Shown piece by piece: positions 41,976 to 50,264 of a stretch of DNA of 64,000 nucleotides. Each line of letters starts with the position of its first letter. Within the stretch, counting starts at the first letter, position 1. The notes below the pieces were generated by a model. That model did not search any database, had not been told where the DNA came from, and saw nothing but the letters and a program-made list of their open reading frames with translations. The stretch comes from Williamsia muralis NBRC 105860 (GTDB lineage Bacteria > Actinomycetota > Actinomycetes > Mycobacteriales > Mycobacteriaceae): positions 248,001-312,000 of the forward strand of contig NZ_BDAP01000001.1 in assembly GCF_001598915.1 (NCBI RefSeq), in the 5' to 3' direction. A program made the position numbers and the translations under genes.

Positions 41976-43178
41976 CTACAGGATCGCGCCGCTGACCTTG
42001 TATCCGATGATCTCGTCCATCGACAGTCCGAGCTCTTCGAGCACAGCGTCGGTGTGTTCGCCGTGGTCGGGTGCCCGGGTCAGCTCGCTGGGCGTCTCAT
42101 TGAACTGGATGGGTGTGTTGACCAGTTTGTAGTCGACGCCGTTCGAATCGGTGAGATCCGAGATGTACCCGTTGGCCACGACCTGCGGATCGGTGACGAC
42201 CTCGCGAGGCGTCTGGACCACAGACCACGAACCATCGATGTTGGCGAGGTCCTTCTTACATTCTTCGAGCGTCCGTTTGCCGAACGCATTGTTCAGGACC
42301 TCGATGGCTTCGAGGCGATGTTCGCCGCGTTTTGCGTGACTTTCGAACCGAGGGTCGGTGATCATCTCTGGGATCCCCAGAGCGGTAACAAGTTCCGGCC
42401 AGAAGCGGTCCGACTCGAGCATCACCAGTGAGATGAACCGGCCATCGGACGTCTTGTACATGTTCACCAGCGGGTTCGCCGCAGTCGCTGGTGTGTGCTT
42501 CGGGTAGCGCTCCATGTCGAACGCGTGCGCACCCGCGATCGTCGCACCCATCGACCAGGCACCCATTGCCAACAGGGAGCTGTCGACGGTCAGGGCCTCG
42601 CCAGTGCGTTCACGGTGCAGGAGTGCGGTGGAGATGGCGCCGGCGATGGTCAGTCCACCGAGCACGTCACCGAACGCAGGCCCGGGCATGGTGAGCCGGT
42701 AATCGAGTTCGTCCGGGCTGACGTTGTCGGCGGCACCGCCACGACTCCAGAAGGACGTCATGTCGTATCCACCGCGGTTGGACTCTTCGCCGCGTTGACC
42801 GGTCGAGGATCCGCGGACATAGACGATTTTGTCGTTGACCGCCCGGACGTCGTCGACGTCCAGTCCGAGCTTCTTGCGGGCGTCGGGGCGGAAGTTCGTG
42901 AGGAAAACATCGGCTGTCGCGATCAGCTTCATGAGAATCTCATGGCCCTCTTCGGACTTGAGATCAATCGCGACACTGCGCTTTCCGCGGTTCGGCAGTT
43001 CGAACATGTGGTTGACCCCGCCGGCCGGGATCAGGCCGGACGTGACCAGTCCGCGCTGGGGGTCGCCGGATTCGGGATGCTCGATCTTGAGCACATCGGC
43101 GCCCCACTCCGCCAGGATCGCCCCCGCGACCGGCACGTACGTCCATGCCGCCACCTCGACAACACGGATTCCATTCAT
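41976..43178 (-). CDS. CaiB/BaiF family CoA-transferase
   Basis: 400 residues. Opening GIRVVEVAAWTYVPVAGAILAEWGADVLKIEHPESGDP, nucleophile aspartate in AFGDVLGGLTIAGAISTALL and C-terminal domain with SDGRFISLVMLESDRFWPEL are standard. The RVVEVAAWTYVPVAGA motif is typical of a subgroup common in actinobacterial steroid and terpenoid catabolic clusters. ATG 43178 is used; GTG 43190 is possible. Single-gene unit with regulon site G upstream, divergent from DUF35-thiolase. Confidence 0.88.
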   Translation of the reverse strand: MNGIRVVEVAAWTYVPVAGAILAEWGADVLKIEHPESGDPQRGLVTSGLIPAGGVNHMFELPNRGKRSVAIDLKSEEGHEILMKLIATADVFLTNFRPDARKKLGLDVDDVRAVNDKIVYVRGSSTGQRGEESNRGGYDMTSFWSRGGAADNVSPDELDYRLTMPGPAFGDVLGGLTIAGAISTALLHRERTGEALTVDSSLLAMGAWSMGATIAGAHAFDMERYPKHTPATAANPLVNMYKTSDGRFISLVMLESDRFWPELVTALGIPEMITDPRFESHAKRGEHRLEAIEVLNNAFGKRTLEECKKDLANIDGSWSVVQTPREVVTDPQVVANGYISDLTDSNGVDYKLVNTPIQFNETPSELTRAPDHGEHTDAVLEELGLSMDEIIGYKVSGAIL

Positions 43179-43264
43179 CACACCGACCACGGCATTGTTC
43201 CTTTCGGTCCAGACTTCGATGGAACGGGTCGCGACCGAGTGTCGTCGTGTGCCCCATCGACCAG

Positions 43265-43282
43265 TATCTGACTGAGTGTACA
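43265..43282 (-). promoter_or_regulatory. Regulon operator G (upstream of the CaiB gene)
   Basis: Plus strand TATCTGACTGAGTGTACA; resembles site M at 24137 (TATCTGAC...GTACAC). The GTCAGATA half is intact, the other half is weak. It is 87 bp upstream of ATG 43178. Confidence 0.48.
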
Positions 43283-43394
43283 CATAAAATTGTCCGATTT
43301 GTGTCGCGCATCACTGCGAATTCAGTGCCTGATTTTGCAGGTGTAAGGACTATTTCGCTATGGCAGGGCCGCTGGCGCACGAATCGAGGACAAG

Positions 43395-43414
43395 CTATCT
43401 GACGCTATGACCAT
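43395..43414 (-). promoter_or_regulatory. Regulon operator H (upstream of DUF35-thiolase)
   Basis: Plus strand TATCTGACGCTATGACCATA: GTCAGATA half intact, partner half TCAT. It lies 91 bp before ATG 43505. Confidence 0.5.
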
Positions 43415-43417
43415 AAG

Positions 43418-43447
43418 TGGTAGCCTGACTACCCGTGACCGGCGTCA
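43418..43447. promoter_or_regulatory. Two adjacent short palindromes before DUF35-thiolase
   Basis: GGTAG-N5-CTACC (43418-43432) is followed directly by GTGAC-CGGC-GTCAC (43434-43447). The second shares the TGAC half of the island operator. They are between site H and the start codon. Function unknown; nothing else is recognised in 43179-43504. Confidence 0.35.
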
Positions 43448-43504
43448 CGCCGGCACCACGTACTGCCACTTGGGCAACCGGTGGTTCTCGGAAGGAATTA
43501 GACG

Positions 43505-43936
43505 ATGTCAACTGAGACGGGCCGGTCAACTGAGACGGGCCGGATGCTTCCGGAGGTGACCTTGGAATCCCAGGCCTTCTGGACCGGTGGATTCAAAGGC
43601 GAACTCCGCATCTACCGATGCCAGGACTGCCGTGGCTGGATTCATCCACCGGTGGGCGCCTGCTGGCGCTGCCGGAGCCGGAATGTCGGACCTGAAGCGG
43701 CGTCCGGGCGCGCGCGGATCGCCTCGTTCACCATCAACCACCACCCGTGGCTCCCGGCCTTCCCTCCGCCTTATGTCATCGCGGTCGTGGAACTCGACGA
43801 TCAGCCCGACGTGCGGCTGACGACGTGCATCGTCGAGATCGACGTCGATGCAGTCGAGATCGGGATGGCGGTCGAGGTCGTCTTCGAAGAGCATGACGAC
43901 GTGGCCCTACCATTCTTCAGGCCGGTGGCAGCATGA
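43505..43936 (+). CDS. DUF35 OB-fold/zinc-ribbon protein, partner of the thiolase-like aldolase
   Basis: 143 residues. A rubredoxin-like zinc ribbon (CQDCRGWIHPPVGACWRC, four cysteines) precedes an OB-fold with VIAVVELDDQPDVRLTTCIV. Such proteins bind SCP-x-type thiolases and present the acyl-CoA, as the C-terminal part of ChsH2 does for Ltp2. The N-terminus has a short repeated STETGR. It overlaps the next gene by ATGA, fixing a stoichiometric pair. Confidence 0.9.
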   Translation: MSTETGRSTETGRMLPEVTLESQAFWTGGFKGELRIYRCQDCRGWIHPPVGACWRCRSRNVGPEAASGRARIASFTINHHPWLPAFPPPYVIAVVELDDQPDVRLTTCIVEIDVDAVEIGMAVEVVFEEHDDVALPFFRPVAA

Positions 43937-45117
43937 GCTTCGTAGACGACAAGGCCGTCATCAGCGGTATCGGCCAATCACAGATCGGCAGGCGGATCGG
44001 TCGCTCGGGCATCGATCTCGCGCTCGAGGCCACCGAACGGGCAGTGGCCCATGCGGGTCTGTCGTTCGACGACATCGATGGCGTCGCAAGCTATCCCGGT
44101 CCGGTCCTGGCCGAGGGCGGTTTTGTCGGAGCGACTACGCACGATGTTCGTGACGCATTCGGTCTCAAGACCAAGTGGCATGTCAGCGGTGTCGAGACCT
44201 CCGGGCAGATCGGCACACTTCTCGACGCCGCGGCAGCAATCTCGTCCGGCCGGGCCACACACGTCCTGTGCTTCCGGTCCGTGTGGGAGGCAACCGCTCA
44301 GGCATCGGGGCGCGCTGCCGCGCTGACCGGAAAGGCGATGCGGGCATCAGGCCACGCGGAGTTCCGGATGCCATTCGGCGCTGCCTCTCCCGCGAACTGG
44401 ATCGGAATGTACGCCCAGCGCTACATGTACGAGTTCGGTCTGACGCGTGAGCATCTCGGCAAGTTGGTGATCAACGCCCGCAACAATGCCGCATTGAATC
44501 CGAACGCGATCTACCGCAAGCCGATGACGATGGACGACTACCTGAATGCCCGCATGATCTCGACGCCGATGGGCCTCTACGACTGCGATGTGCCGTGCGA
44601 CGGCGCGACGGCGATCATTCTGTCCCGGCGGGAAGAGACCGGAGGGCTCGCCCACACGCCGATCACCATCGAGGCGGCCGGTTCGGCCCTCTATGAGCGC
44701 CATACCTGGGATCAGCGTACGGATTTCACGACGATGGCATCACACGATGCGGCGGCGTCGATGTGGGACAGCACCGAACTCACTCCCGCCGACGTCGACT
44801 TCGCAACCCTCTACGACGGATTCAGCTACCTGTGTTCGCAGTGGATCGAAGCACTGGGTTTCGCCGACCACGGCAAGGTCGGTCAGTTCCTCGACGACGA
44901 GGGTTACTACGCGATCGACGGCACGCTGCCGATCAACCCCCATGGCGGACAGCTCTCCGCCGGACGTTTGCACGGGTACGGATTCCTTCACGAAGCCTGC
45001 ACTCAACTCTGGCGAGAGGCGGGGGACCGGCAGATCAAGAAAGATCTGTCGGTCGCAGCGGTAGGTATCGGTGGCGGTCCCGAGGCGGGCTCGATGCTGC
45101 TGCGTCTGGACGCCTGA
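43933..45117 (+). CDS. SCP-x thiolase-family protein, Ltp2-like retro-aldolase
   Basis: 394-residue thiolase-fold protein. Family segments: VISGIGQSQIGRRIGRSG, VCGA-type site replaced by VETSGQIGTLLDAAAAI, EHLGKLVINARNNAALNP, YDCDVPCDGATAIIL, and NPHGGQLSAGRLHGYGF. The nucleophilic cysteine of true thiolases is absent, and the HGYGF tyrosine is placed as in Ltp2, an aldol lyase that removes propionyl-CoA from tertiary 3-hydroxyacyl-CoA. With the DUF35 partner, retro-aldol cleavage is the best call. Followed by a strong terminator. Confidence 0.87.
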   Translation: MSFVDDKAVISGIGQSQIGRRIGRSGIDLALEATERAVAHAGLSFDDIDGVASYPGPVLAEGGFVGATTHDVRDAFGLKTKWHVSGVETSGQIGTLLDAAAAISSGRATHVLCFRSVWEATAQASGRAAALTGKAMRASGHAEFRMPFGAASPANWIGMYAQRYMYEFGLTREHLGKLVINARNNAALNPNAIYRKPMTMDDYLNARMISTPMGLYDCDVPCDGATAIILSRREETGGLAHTPITIEAAGSALYERHTWDQRTDFTTMASHDAAASMWDSTELTPADVDFATLYDGFSYLCSQWIEALGFADHGKVGQFLDDEGYYAIDGTLPINPHGGQLSAGRLHGYGFLHEACTQLWREAGDRQIKKDLSVAAVGIGGGPEAGSMLLRLDA

Positions 45118-45138
45118 CACACTCGTCTCCACCCGAAC

Positions 45139-45174
45139 GCGTAGTGCCCACCGCAATTGCGGTGGGCACTACGC
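45139..45174. terminator. Terminator between thiolase-like gene and hydrolase
   Basis: Perfect 36-base palindrome, arms GCGTAGTGCCCACCGCAA (45139-45156) and TTGCGGTGGGCACTACGC (45157-45174), at a convergent junction, 21 bases after the stop codon at 45117. Serves either direction. Confidence 0.85.
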
Positions 45175-45216
45175 ATTCAGGTAGGCGGTGGGCCTCCACC
45201 GGTGGCTACGGGCTGA

Positions 45217-46266
45217 TCAGATCCCATCGACCCACGACGTTGCACGGTCGAAGAACTCCCGATTGTTCAACGCGAGGTTCATCGAATGGCCGGCCCCGGG
45301 CAGCACATACGTGCTGAGGTCGGCCTGCGGGAAGAACGGCTGTTCGGACCGGTACAGACTGTCGGCATCGGTGCAGTCGGTGAGCGAACCGCCACCGCCC
45401 TGGGCGCAGAAGACTTTGTCCGCCCGGCCATTGGCGATGAGCACCGGAACATCGATGTCAAACGTCGTCGGGATGAACACCGGAATGGTCGCCAGGACCC
45501 CGATGGTGCCGGCGACCCGGCTCGCCTCGTCGGCAGCCACGACCCCCGGGTCGGAGTCGCCCGGTGCGTGGAATGCTTTCGCGCGGGCGTCGGGGACGCT
45601 GAGGTAGGTGTAATCGCCGGCCGGGACGGAGTCCTTGGTGAGCGGATCGAGGAGTGCGGGCCGCACGGTGCCCTGGATCTGCAGGATTCCGGCCGGACCA
45701 GGAGCGTGCGAGGCGCCACTGATCAACAGCCCGTCGACGTCGTGATAGGTGCCGGCTTCCATCATCGCTGTGAGCGAGCCGAACGAGTGCCCGACCAGGA
45801 CGATCTTCTCCCAGCGATGGCCCAATTGCCCATCGCGGGCAGCCGCGATGACCTCGTGAACGGTCTGCGCGGCCGTATACGCCGAGACCTGAGCGCCGGG
45901 CGGTTTCGAGCTGTTCCCGACCCCGATGGGATCGATTGCCAGAGTGGCTTTTCCGGACTCCAAGGCGTGTCCGACGTACGAGTATCGACTGTCGAATCCT
46001 GGGAAGTCCCAATACGAGCGGTCATAGGTTGCGCCCGGGATCAGAATTTGCAGGGTGGTCCCCGGACCACCGTCCGGGACGCAATAACTCCCGGCTATGT
46101 GGGAGGTGTCCGGGCCGCCGGGATCGAGAGCCACGGGAACCGAGACCTCGGTGCATCCGGTGGTCTGACGTGGGGCCGCGCCGGCAACCGGTGCGCACAG
46201 TCCGACGGCCACGGCGGCCGCGATGACTGGGTAGATGCAATGGCGTAGTGGAAGAGAGAGTTTCAT
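45217..46266 (-). CDS. Secreted alpha/beta hydrolase
   Basis: 349 residues. Residues 1-30 are a signal peptide (KLSLPLRH, hydrophobic core, cleavage near AGAA). The mature enzyme shows IAGSYCVPDGGPG, ATYDRSYWDFPG, the nucleophile elbow VLVGHSFGSLTAM, an acid in PVLIANGRADKVF and the histidine in LPGAGHSMNLA. An esterase, lipase or amidase acting outside the membrane is likely; it could release the catabolic substrate from an ester. Downstream gene of the SDR at 46289 (22 bases apart), under site F. Confidence 0.87.
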   Translation of the reverse strand: MKLSLPLRHCIYPVIAAAVAVGLCAPVAGAAPRQTTGCTEVSVPVALDPGGPDTSHIAGSYCVPDGGPGTTLQILIPGATYDRSYWDFPGFDSRYSYVGHALESGKATLAIDPIGVGNSSKPPGAQVSAYTAAQTVHEVIAAARDGQLGHRWEKIVLVGHSFGSLTAMMEAGTYHDVDGLLISGASHAPGPAGILQIQGTVRPALLDPLTKDSVPAGDYTYLSVPDARAKAFHAPGDSDPGVVAADEASRVAGTIGVLATIPVFIPTTFDIDVPVLIANGRADKVFCAQGGGGSLTDCTDADSLYRSEQPFFPQADLSTYVLPGAGHSMNLALNNREFFDRATSWVDGI

Positions 46267-46288
46267 CGCCTTACCTACTTTCGTCGAG

Positions 46289-47080
46289 CTAGAAGTTTGT
46301 GCCACCGTCGATATTGATGAGCGATCCGGTGAGATAGCCGGCCCGCGGTGAGAGCAGGAACGCAATCAGCTCGCCGACCTCCTCGGGTTTGCCGGGCCGG
46401 CCCAAAGCCGCATCAAAGCCCCACTCTTCGACCATGACCCGTTCGAGTGCGGTCTCCACCGGGTAGCCGCGTTCCTCGGCGAGCTGGATACGCAGCGCCG
46501 CCAGCGGAGCGGTCTCGACGGCGCCTGGGCAGACGCAGTTCGCACGGATGCCGTGCTTCCCGTAGGTCTTCGCGATCCCCTTCGTGAAGACCGCGACACC
46601 GGCTTTCAAGGAGGCGTAGGGGAGCCTCGCGATTTCGGGGGAGCGGATCGAGTACGCGGCAGTGGTGACGATGGTGCCGCGAGACTGCGTCAGGTACGGA
46701 AGAGCTGCTTCGACCGATCGTGTCGTCGCCAGGAGGACGTCGCGAAACGCGGACGTCCAGACGTCGTCCGTCGATTCGACCGGAACCATACCTTCGGTTC
46801 CCATCGTCACCGCCAATCCGTCGATTCCCCCGAGGAGCTCGACGGCGGAGTCGATGGCGGCCTGCGCGCCACCGGGCGCACTCGCGTCGTGGCCGATGCC
46901 GAACGTCTTCGTCGCGCCTGCTTCTGAGGCGGCGCGGGCGGCGGCCTGGGCCCGGGTGAGGTCGCGACCGACGAGGACCATCGAAGCGCCGTCCTGCGCC
47001 AACGCGGCAGCGGTGGCCGAACCGATTCCCGCGGTGCCGCCGATCAGGACATACCGCTTCTCGCGTATCCGCAGATCCAC
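46289..47080 (-). CDS. SDR family oxidoreductase
   Basis: 263 residues. Cofactor motif VLIGGTAGIGSATAAALA, where the usual TG is GG, then GRDLTRAQ, catalytic YASLK in RLPYASLKAGVAVFT, NCVCPGAVET and the C-terminal GYLTGSLINIDGGTNF. GTG 47080 is chosen since GGAAGG lies nine bases upstream; TTG 47086 is only three bases from it. Substrate unknown, presumably a hydroxyacyl-CoA or alcohol in the island pathway. First gene of the operon under regulon site F. Confidence 0.87.
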   Translation of the reverse strand: MDLRIREKRYVLIGGTAGIGSATAAALAQDGASMVLVGRDLTRAQAAARAASEAGATKTFGIGHDASAPGGAQAAIDSAVELLGGIDGLAVTMGTEGMVPVESTDDVWTSAFRDVLLATTRSVEAALPYLTQSRGTIVTTAAYSIRSPEIARLPYASLKAGVAVFTKGIAKTYGKHGIRANCVCPGAVETAPLAALRIQLAEERGYPVETALERVMVEEWGFDAALGRPGKPEEVGELIAFLLSPRAGYLTGSLINIDGGTNF

Positions 47081-47099
47081 TGTCAATCGCCTTCCGTAG

Positions 47100-47116
47100 T
47101 GACATTGATGTCAGAC
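47100..47116 (+). promoter_or_regulatory. Regulon operator F (upstream of SDR-hydrolase)
   Basis: TGACATTGATGTCAGAC contains a perfect 14-bp palindrome, TGACATTGATGTCA, the most symmetrical of the set. It is 19 bp upstream of GTG 47080. Confidence 0.7.
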
Positions 47117-47213
47117 GGAAACGTTACTAGACCAAGTCGAAGGCCAGCGCATTTCCCGAAAAGACAAGAAAATTGCTGGTAGAGCTTGACAGTTGTGATC
47201 GCTGTCACTAGCG

Positions 47214-47231
47214 TGACGTAGTGTCAGATAC
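47214..47231 (+). promoter_or_regulatory. Regulon operator E (upstream of the amidohydrolase)
   Basis: TGACGTAGTGTCAGATAC, a shorter-spacer form. It lies 69 bp before GTG 47301 and is followed by the gene's leader. A TTGACA with an inverted CTGTC lies just upstream (47187-47208) and may be the -35 region. Confidence 0.65.
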
Positions 47232-47300
47232 ACGGGAACGGCGCCGAAATCGCTGGTGTCCCGTTTCTTTTTCAGCCCGTCATACGTAGCAGGAGGCGTT

Positions 47301-48533
47301 GTGCCGCTCCAGGATTACATGCATTTGATTTCAGTCGATGATCACTTGATCGAGCCGCCGGATGTCTGGTCCACCCGGTTGCCGCAGAAATTCCTCGACC
47401 AAGGTCCCCGGATCGTCGAGATGGACATGAGTGAACAGCACGGGGATGAGGGCCTTTCGGCCATCCTGCTCGATGCGGCGCGCGGTGAGGGTGGCCAGGC
47501 TGCTCAGAAGAAGATCGCCGAGGTGTGGAGCTACGAGGGCCGCATCTATCCGAACATCGGTCTGAACGCGGTCGCCGGAAAGAAGCCACAGGAGTACGGC
47601 ATGGATCCGACGCGCTACTCGGACATGCTCCCCGGCTGCTACGACCCCAAGGCCCGAGTTGCCGACATGGACATCGACGGTGTGCAGGCCGCTTTGTGCT
47701 TCCCGTCGTTCCCGCGCTTCGCCGGCACGGTGTTCCTCGAGGGCAAGGACAAGGAGCTTGCTCTGCTGTCAGTGAAGGCCTGGAACGACTTTCACCTCGA
47801 TGAGTGGGCGGCAGCGGCTCCCGACCGGATCATCCCGCTGATCATTCTGCCCCTGTGGGATCCAGAGGCCGCTGCAGCCGAGATCTACCGCTGTGCGGCC
47901 AAGGGTGCGAAGGCCATCACGTTCCCGGAAAATACCGTGTCACTGGGTCTTCCGTCCTTCTACACCGATCACTGGGATCCGGTGTTCCGTGCGGCCGAAG
48001 AAACCAATCTGCCGCTGTGTATGCACTTCGGGTCGTCGGGCCGCGCTCCGATCACCTCGCCCGAGGCGCCGATGGCGGTGATGATCGCACTGTTCGGAAC
48101 CAACTCGATGTACGCAACGGCCGACTTGCTGTTCTCGCCGGTCTTCTACAAGTTCCCGAACTTGAAGGTTGCTCTGTCCGAGGGTGGGATCGGTTGGATG
48201 CCGTACCTGCTAGAGCGGATCGACCTGACGTGGGAGAAGCACCGCTGGTACCAGAACGTCAACAAAGAGGTCCGTCCCTCGGATCTGTTCCGGTCGAACA
48301 TCTATGGCTGCTTCATCGATGACCACGAAGGTGTGGCCCGTCGCCACAAGGTCGGCATCGACAACATCACCTGGGAATGCGACTACCCGCACTCGGATTC
48401 CAACTGGCCCAACAGTCGGCGGTACACGGAGAAGCTCCTCGCCGAGGTCCCCGATGACGAGGCACATAAGATCGTCGAACTCAACGCGCGCAAGTTGTAC
48501 AACTTTCCGCGCGTCGAGGCCGCGGCGCTGTAA
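47301..48533 (+). CDS. Amidohydrolase-2 family metal-dependent hydrolase/decarboxylase
   Basis: 410-residue TIM barrel of the ACMSD-like group. It starts MHLISVDDHLIEPPDVW, with the D-x-H metal motif, followed by a long insertion, ARVADMDIDGVQAALCFPSFPRFAG, NLPLCMHFGSSG (metal histidine), LKVALSEGGIGWMPYLLERID and ITWECDYPHSDSNWPNS (catalytic Asp). Members hydrolyse C-C or C-N bonds or decarboxylate. GTG 47301 follows AGGAGG. In this island a ring- or chain-cleavage hydrolase role is possible. First in an operon with a 68-residue protein and an SDR. Confidence 0.88.
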   Translation: MPLQDYMHLISVDDHLIEPPDVWSTRLPQKFLDQGPRIVEMDMSEQHGDEGLSAILLDAARGEGGQAAQKKIAEVWSYEGRIYPNIGLNAVAGKKPQEYGMDPTRYSDMLPGCYDPKARVADMDIDGVQAALCFPSFPRFAGTVFLEGKDKELALLSVKAWNDFHLDEWAAAAPDRIIPLIILPLWDPEAAAAEIYRCAAKGAKAITFPENTVSLGLPSFYTDHWDPVFRAAEETNLPLCMHFGSSGRAPITSPEAPMAVMIALFGTNSMYATADLLFSPVFYKFPNLKVALSEGGIGWMPYLLERIDLTWEKHRWYQNVNKEVRPSDLFRSNIYGCFIDDHEGVARRHKVGIDNITWECDYPHSDSNWPNSRRYTEKLLAEVPDDEAHKIVELNARKLYNFPRVEAAAL

Positions 48534-48544
48534 GGATCTCGGAC

Positions 48545-48751
48545 ATGGCCCACGGAAAAGACATCGATGCAGCGGACTGGATCGATCAGGACCTCCTCAC
48601 CCGCGAAGAATCCCGGGACCGTCTCGATGAGGAGATCGAGTTCGAGCGCAACAAGCTGAAAGAGCTCGAATCTGTGCCCAGCAGTCAGGATTCGCTCGAC
48701 CTGACGAAGCGAAGGCTGATCGCCATGGAGAATTTGAGAGACTCTCTATGA
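48545..48751 (+). CDS. Small coiled-coil protein of unknown function
   Basis: 68 residues: an acidic N-terminus followed by a charged helix, EESRDRLDEEIEFERNKLKE, and a second helix LTKRRLIAMENLRDSL. It lies 11 bases after the amidohydrolase and overlaps the SDR by ATGA, so it is real and translated. Probably a helical-hairpin adaptor or dimer; no family recognised. Confidence 0.75.
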   Translation: MAHGKDIDAADWIDQDLLTREESRDRLDEEIEFERNKLKELESVPSSQDSLDLTKRRLIAMENLRDSL

Positions 48752-49551
48752 CTACACAGGGTTCGCGTCTGAACGGCAAAGTTGCACTGGTCTCCGGGTC
48801 AACCAGGGGTATCGGACGTTCCATCGCCCAGCACTTCGCGGCAGAGGGAGCCAAGGTGGCCGTCACCGGCCGAACGGTGGAGCGCGGCAACAAGGTCGTG
48901 AAGTTCATTCGCGACGCCGGTGGCGAGGCCGAGTTCTTTCCGCTCGACGTCACCTCTGAGGACAGCGTGCGGAGCACGATCGATGCAGTGGTGTCCCGTT
49001 TCGGTGGTCTCTCGACTCTCGTCAACAACGCGGCTCCGACCGACGTGGTCGCCACGACGGTGAAGCCGTTGCACGAGTACTCGACTGCCGAGTGGGACTC
49101 GATCATGACCGGGACTCTCACTGGAAATGTGTTCTGGGCATCGAAATACGCATGGCCGCACCTGGTGTCGGCGGAAGGCGCGTCGATCTTGAACATCTCG
49201 TCGGGGCAGGCGATCGCAGGCTTCAAGGGTTTCGGGGCCTACGGAGCAGCAAAGTCAGCGGTGGCGAGCCTGACGCGTTCGCTCGCGGTCGAGGGTGGTC
49301 CTGATGGCATTCGGGCGAACTGCATCTTGGTGGGCCGAGTGGTCTCCGGACGTGGAGACTCCGGTCATCACACCGGTGGCGGCCGGCTCACCCGTATCGG
49401 GAATCCGATGGACATCGCTTATGCGGCAACCTATCTGGCCTCTGACGAGGCGGCGTTCGCGACAGGCTCGATGGTTACCGTCGACGGCGGATTCTCCATC
49501 AACGGCGATGCGGTATCCGACGCGGAAGCTGCGGTGTTCGCAGCCAACTGA
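48748..49551 (+). CDS. SDR family oxidoreductase
   Basis: 267 residues. ALVSGSTRGIGRSIAQHFA, TVERGNKVVKF, LVNNAAPTDV, NISSGQAIAGFKGFGAYGAAKSA with catalytic YGAAK, and a GSMVTVDGGFSINGD C-terminus. Ordinary length for classical SDRs. Last gene of the amidohydrolase operon. Substrate unknown. Confidence 0.9.
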   Translation: MTTQGSRLNGKVALVSGSTRGIGRSIAQHFAAEGAKVAVTGRTVERGNKVVKFIRDAGGEAEFFPLDVTSEDSVRSTIDAVVSRFGGLSTLVNNAAPTDVVATTVKPLHEYSTAEWDSIMTGTLTGNVFWASKYAWPHLVSAEGASILNISSGQAIAGFKGFGAYGAAKSAVASLTRSLAVEGGPDGIRANCILVGRVVSGRGDSGHHTGGGRLTRIGNPMDIAYAATYLASDEAAFATGSMVTVDGGFSINGDAVSDAEAAVFAAN

Positions 49552-49564
49552 AGGTCGAGCAACA

Positions 49565-50167
49565 TCACCCCGGCAGCCGGCCGATCACGTCGGCTGCCGG
49601 GGTGACTCGCGTCAGCATCGCCAGCATGTTCTGCACCATGTAGTCGTGGCCTTCGGCGGTGGTCCCGGCAGTGCAATCCTCGGCAAGCACGACGTCATAC
49701 CCTCGGTTGACGGCCTCGAGAGCCAGGCCGGGGATCGCGACGTTGGTGGAGATGCCTGCCAGAACCAGGGTCTGAACACGCTGCAACCGCAGCATCGCAT
49801 CGAGATTGGTGCCATAGAACGCCGTCAGGCCGGTGGCCCTCGAGCTGATCAGGTCAGTCGGCTCGGGTCCGAGTTCGGCGGGAATCGCCACGTCCGGGGT
49901 TCCCTCGACCATCATCCGCCCGCGGATGGCGAGCTTTCCGAGGTACGAGTTCGGCAGCATGCCCATTTGATCGACCCGGTGGGCGATGATGCAGTGGATC
50001 ACGGGCAACGAACGCGTGCGAAAGGCGCGGGCGAGTTCTGCCGTGTGCTCGACAAGGTCGCGCGTGGCGGCCTGCTCGGCGAGTCCGGAGAACGCTCCTG
50101 GAGGCGGATCGAGAAGTCCTTGCTGGCATTCGCTGATGACTAGGGCGGGGGCCGCGTATGTGGCCAT
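49565..50167 (-). CDS. Isochorismatase-like hydrolase fold protein lacking the usual cysteine
   Basis: 200 residues. The family core is visible: ALVISECQQGLLDPPPG (usual catalytic Asp position is Glu or shifted), LPVIHCIIAHRVDQ, and LAGISTNVAIPGLALEAVNRGYDVVLAEDCT. In cysteine hydrolases the STNVAI position reads TxxCV; here alanine replaces cysteine. Isochorismatases proper (EntB, PhzD) also lack that cysteine, so vinyl-ether-type hydrolysis or a non-catalytic role is possible. ATG 50167 follows GGAGG. Divergent from the P450 operon across site K. Confidence 0.8.
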   Translation of the reverse strand: MATYAAPALVISECQQGLLDPPPGAFSGLAEQAATRDLVEHTAELARAFRTRSLPVIHCIIAHRVDQMGMLPNSYLGKLAIRGRMMVEGTPDVAIPAELGPEPTDLISSRATGLTAFYGTNLDAMLRLQRVQTLVLAGISTNVAIPGLALEAVNRGYDVVLAEDCTAGTTAEGHDYMVQNMLAMLTRVTPAADVIGRLPG

Positions 50168-50264
50168 TCTTCCTCCGTGTCTCAAGTGACGTGGTAGCCA
50201 GTTGTGTCCAACTACGCCGAGTTGTAATTGAGCGAACCTGCAGTTCAGCGTGGTTGCCAAAACA

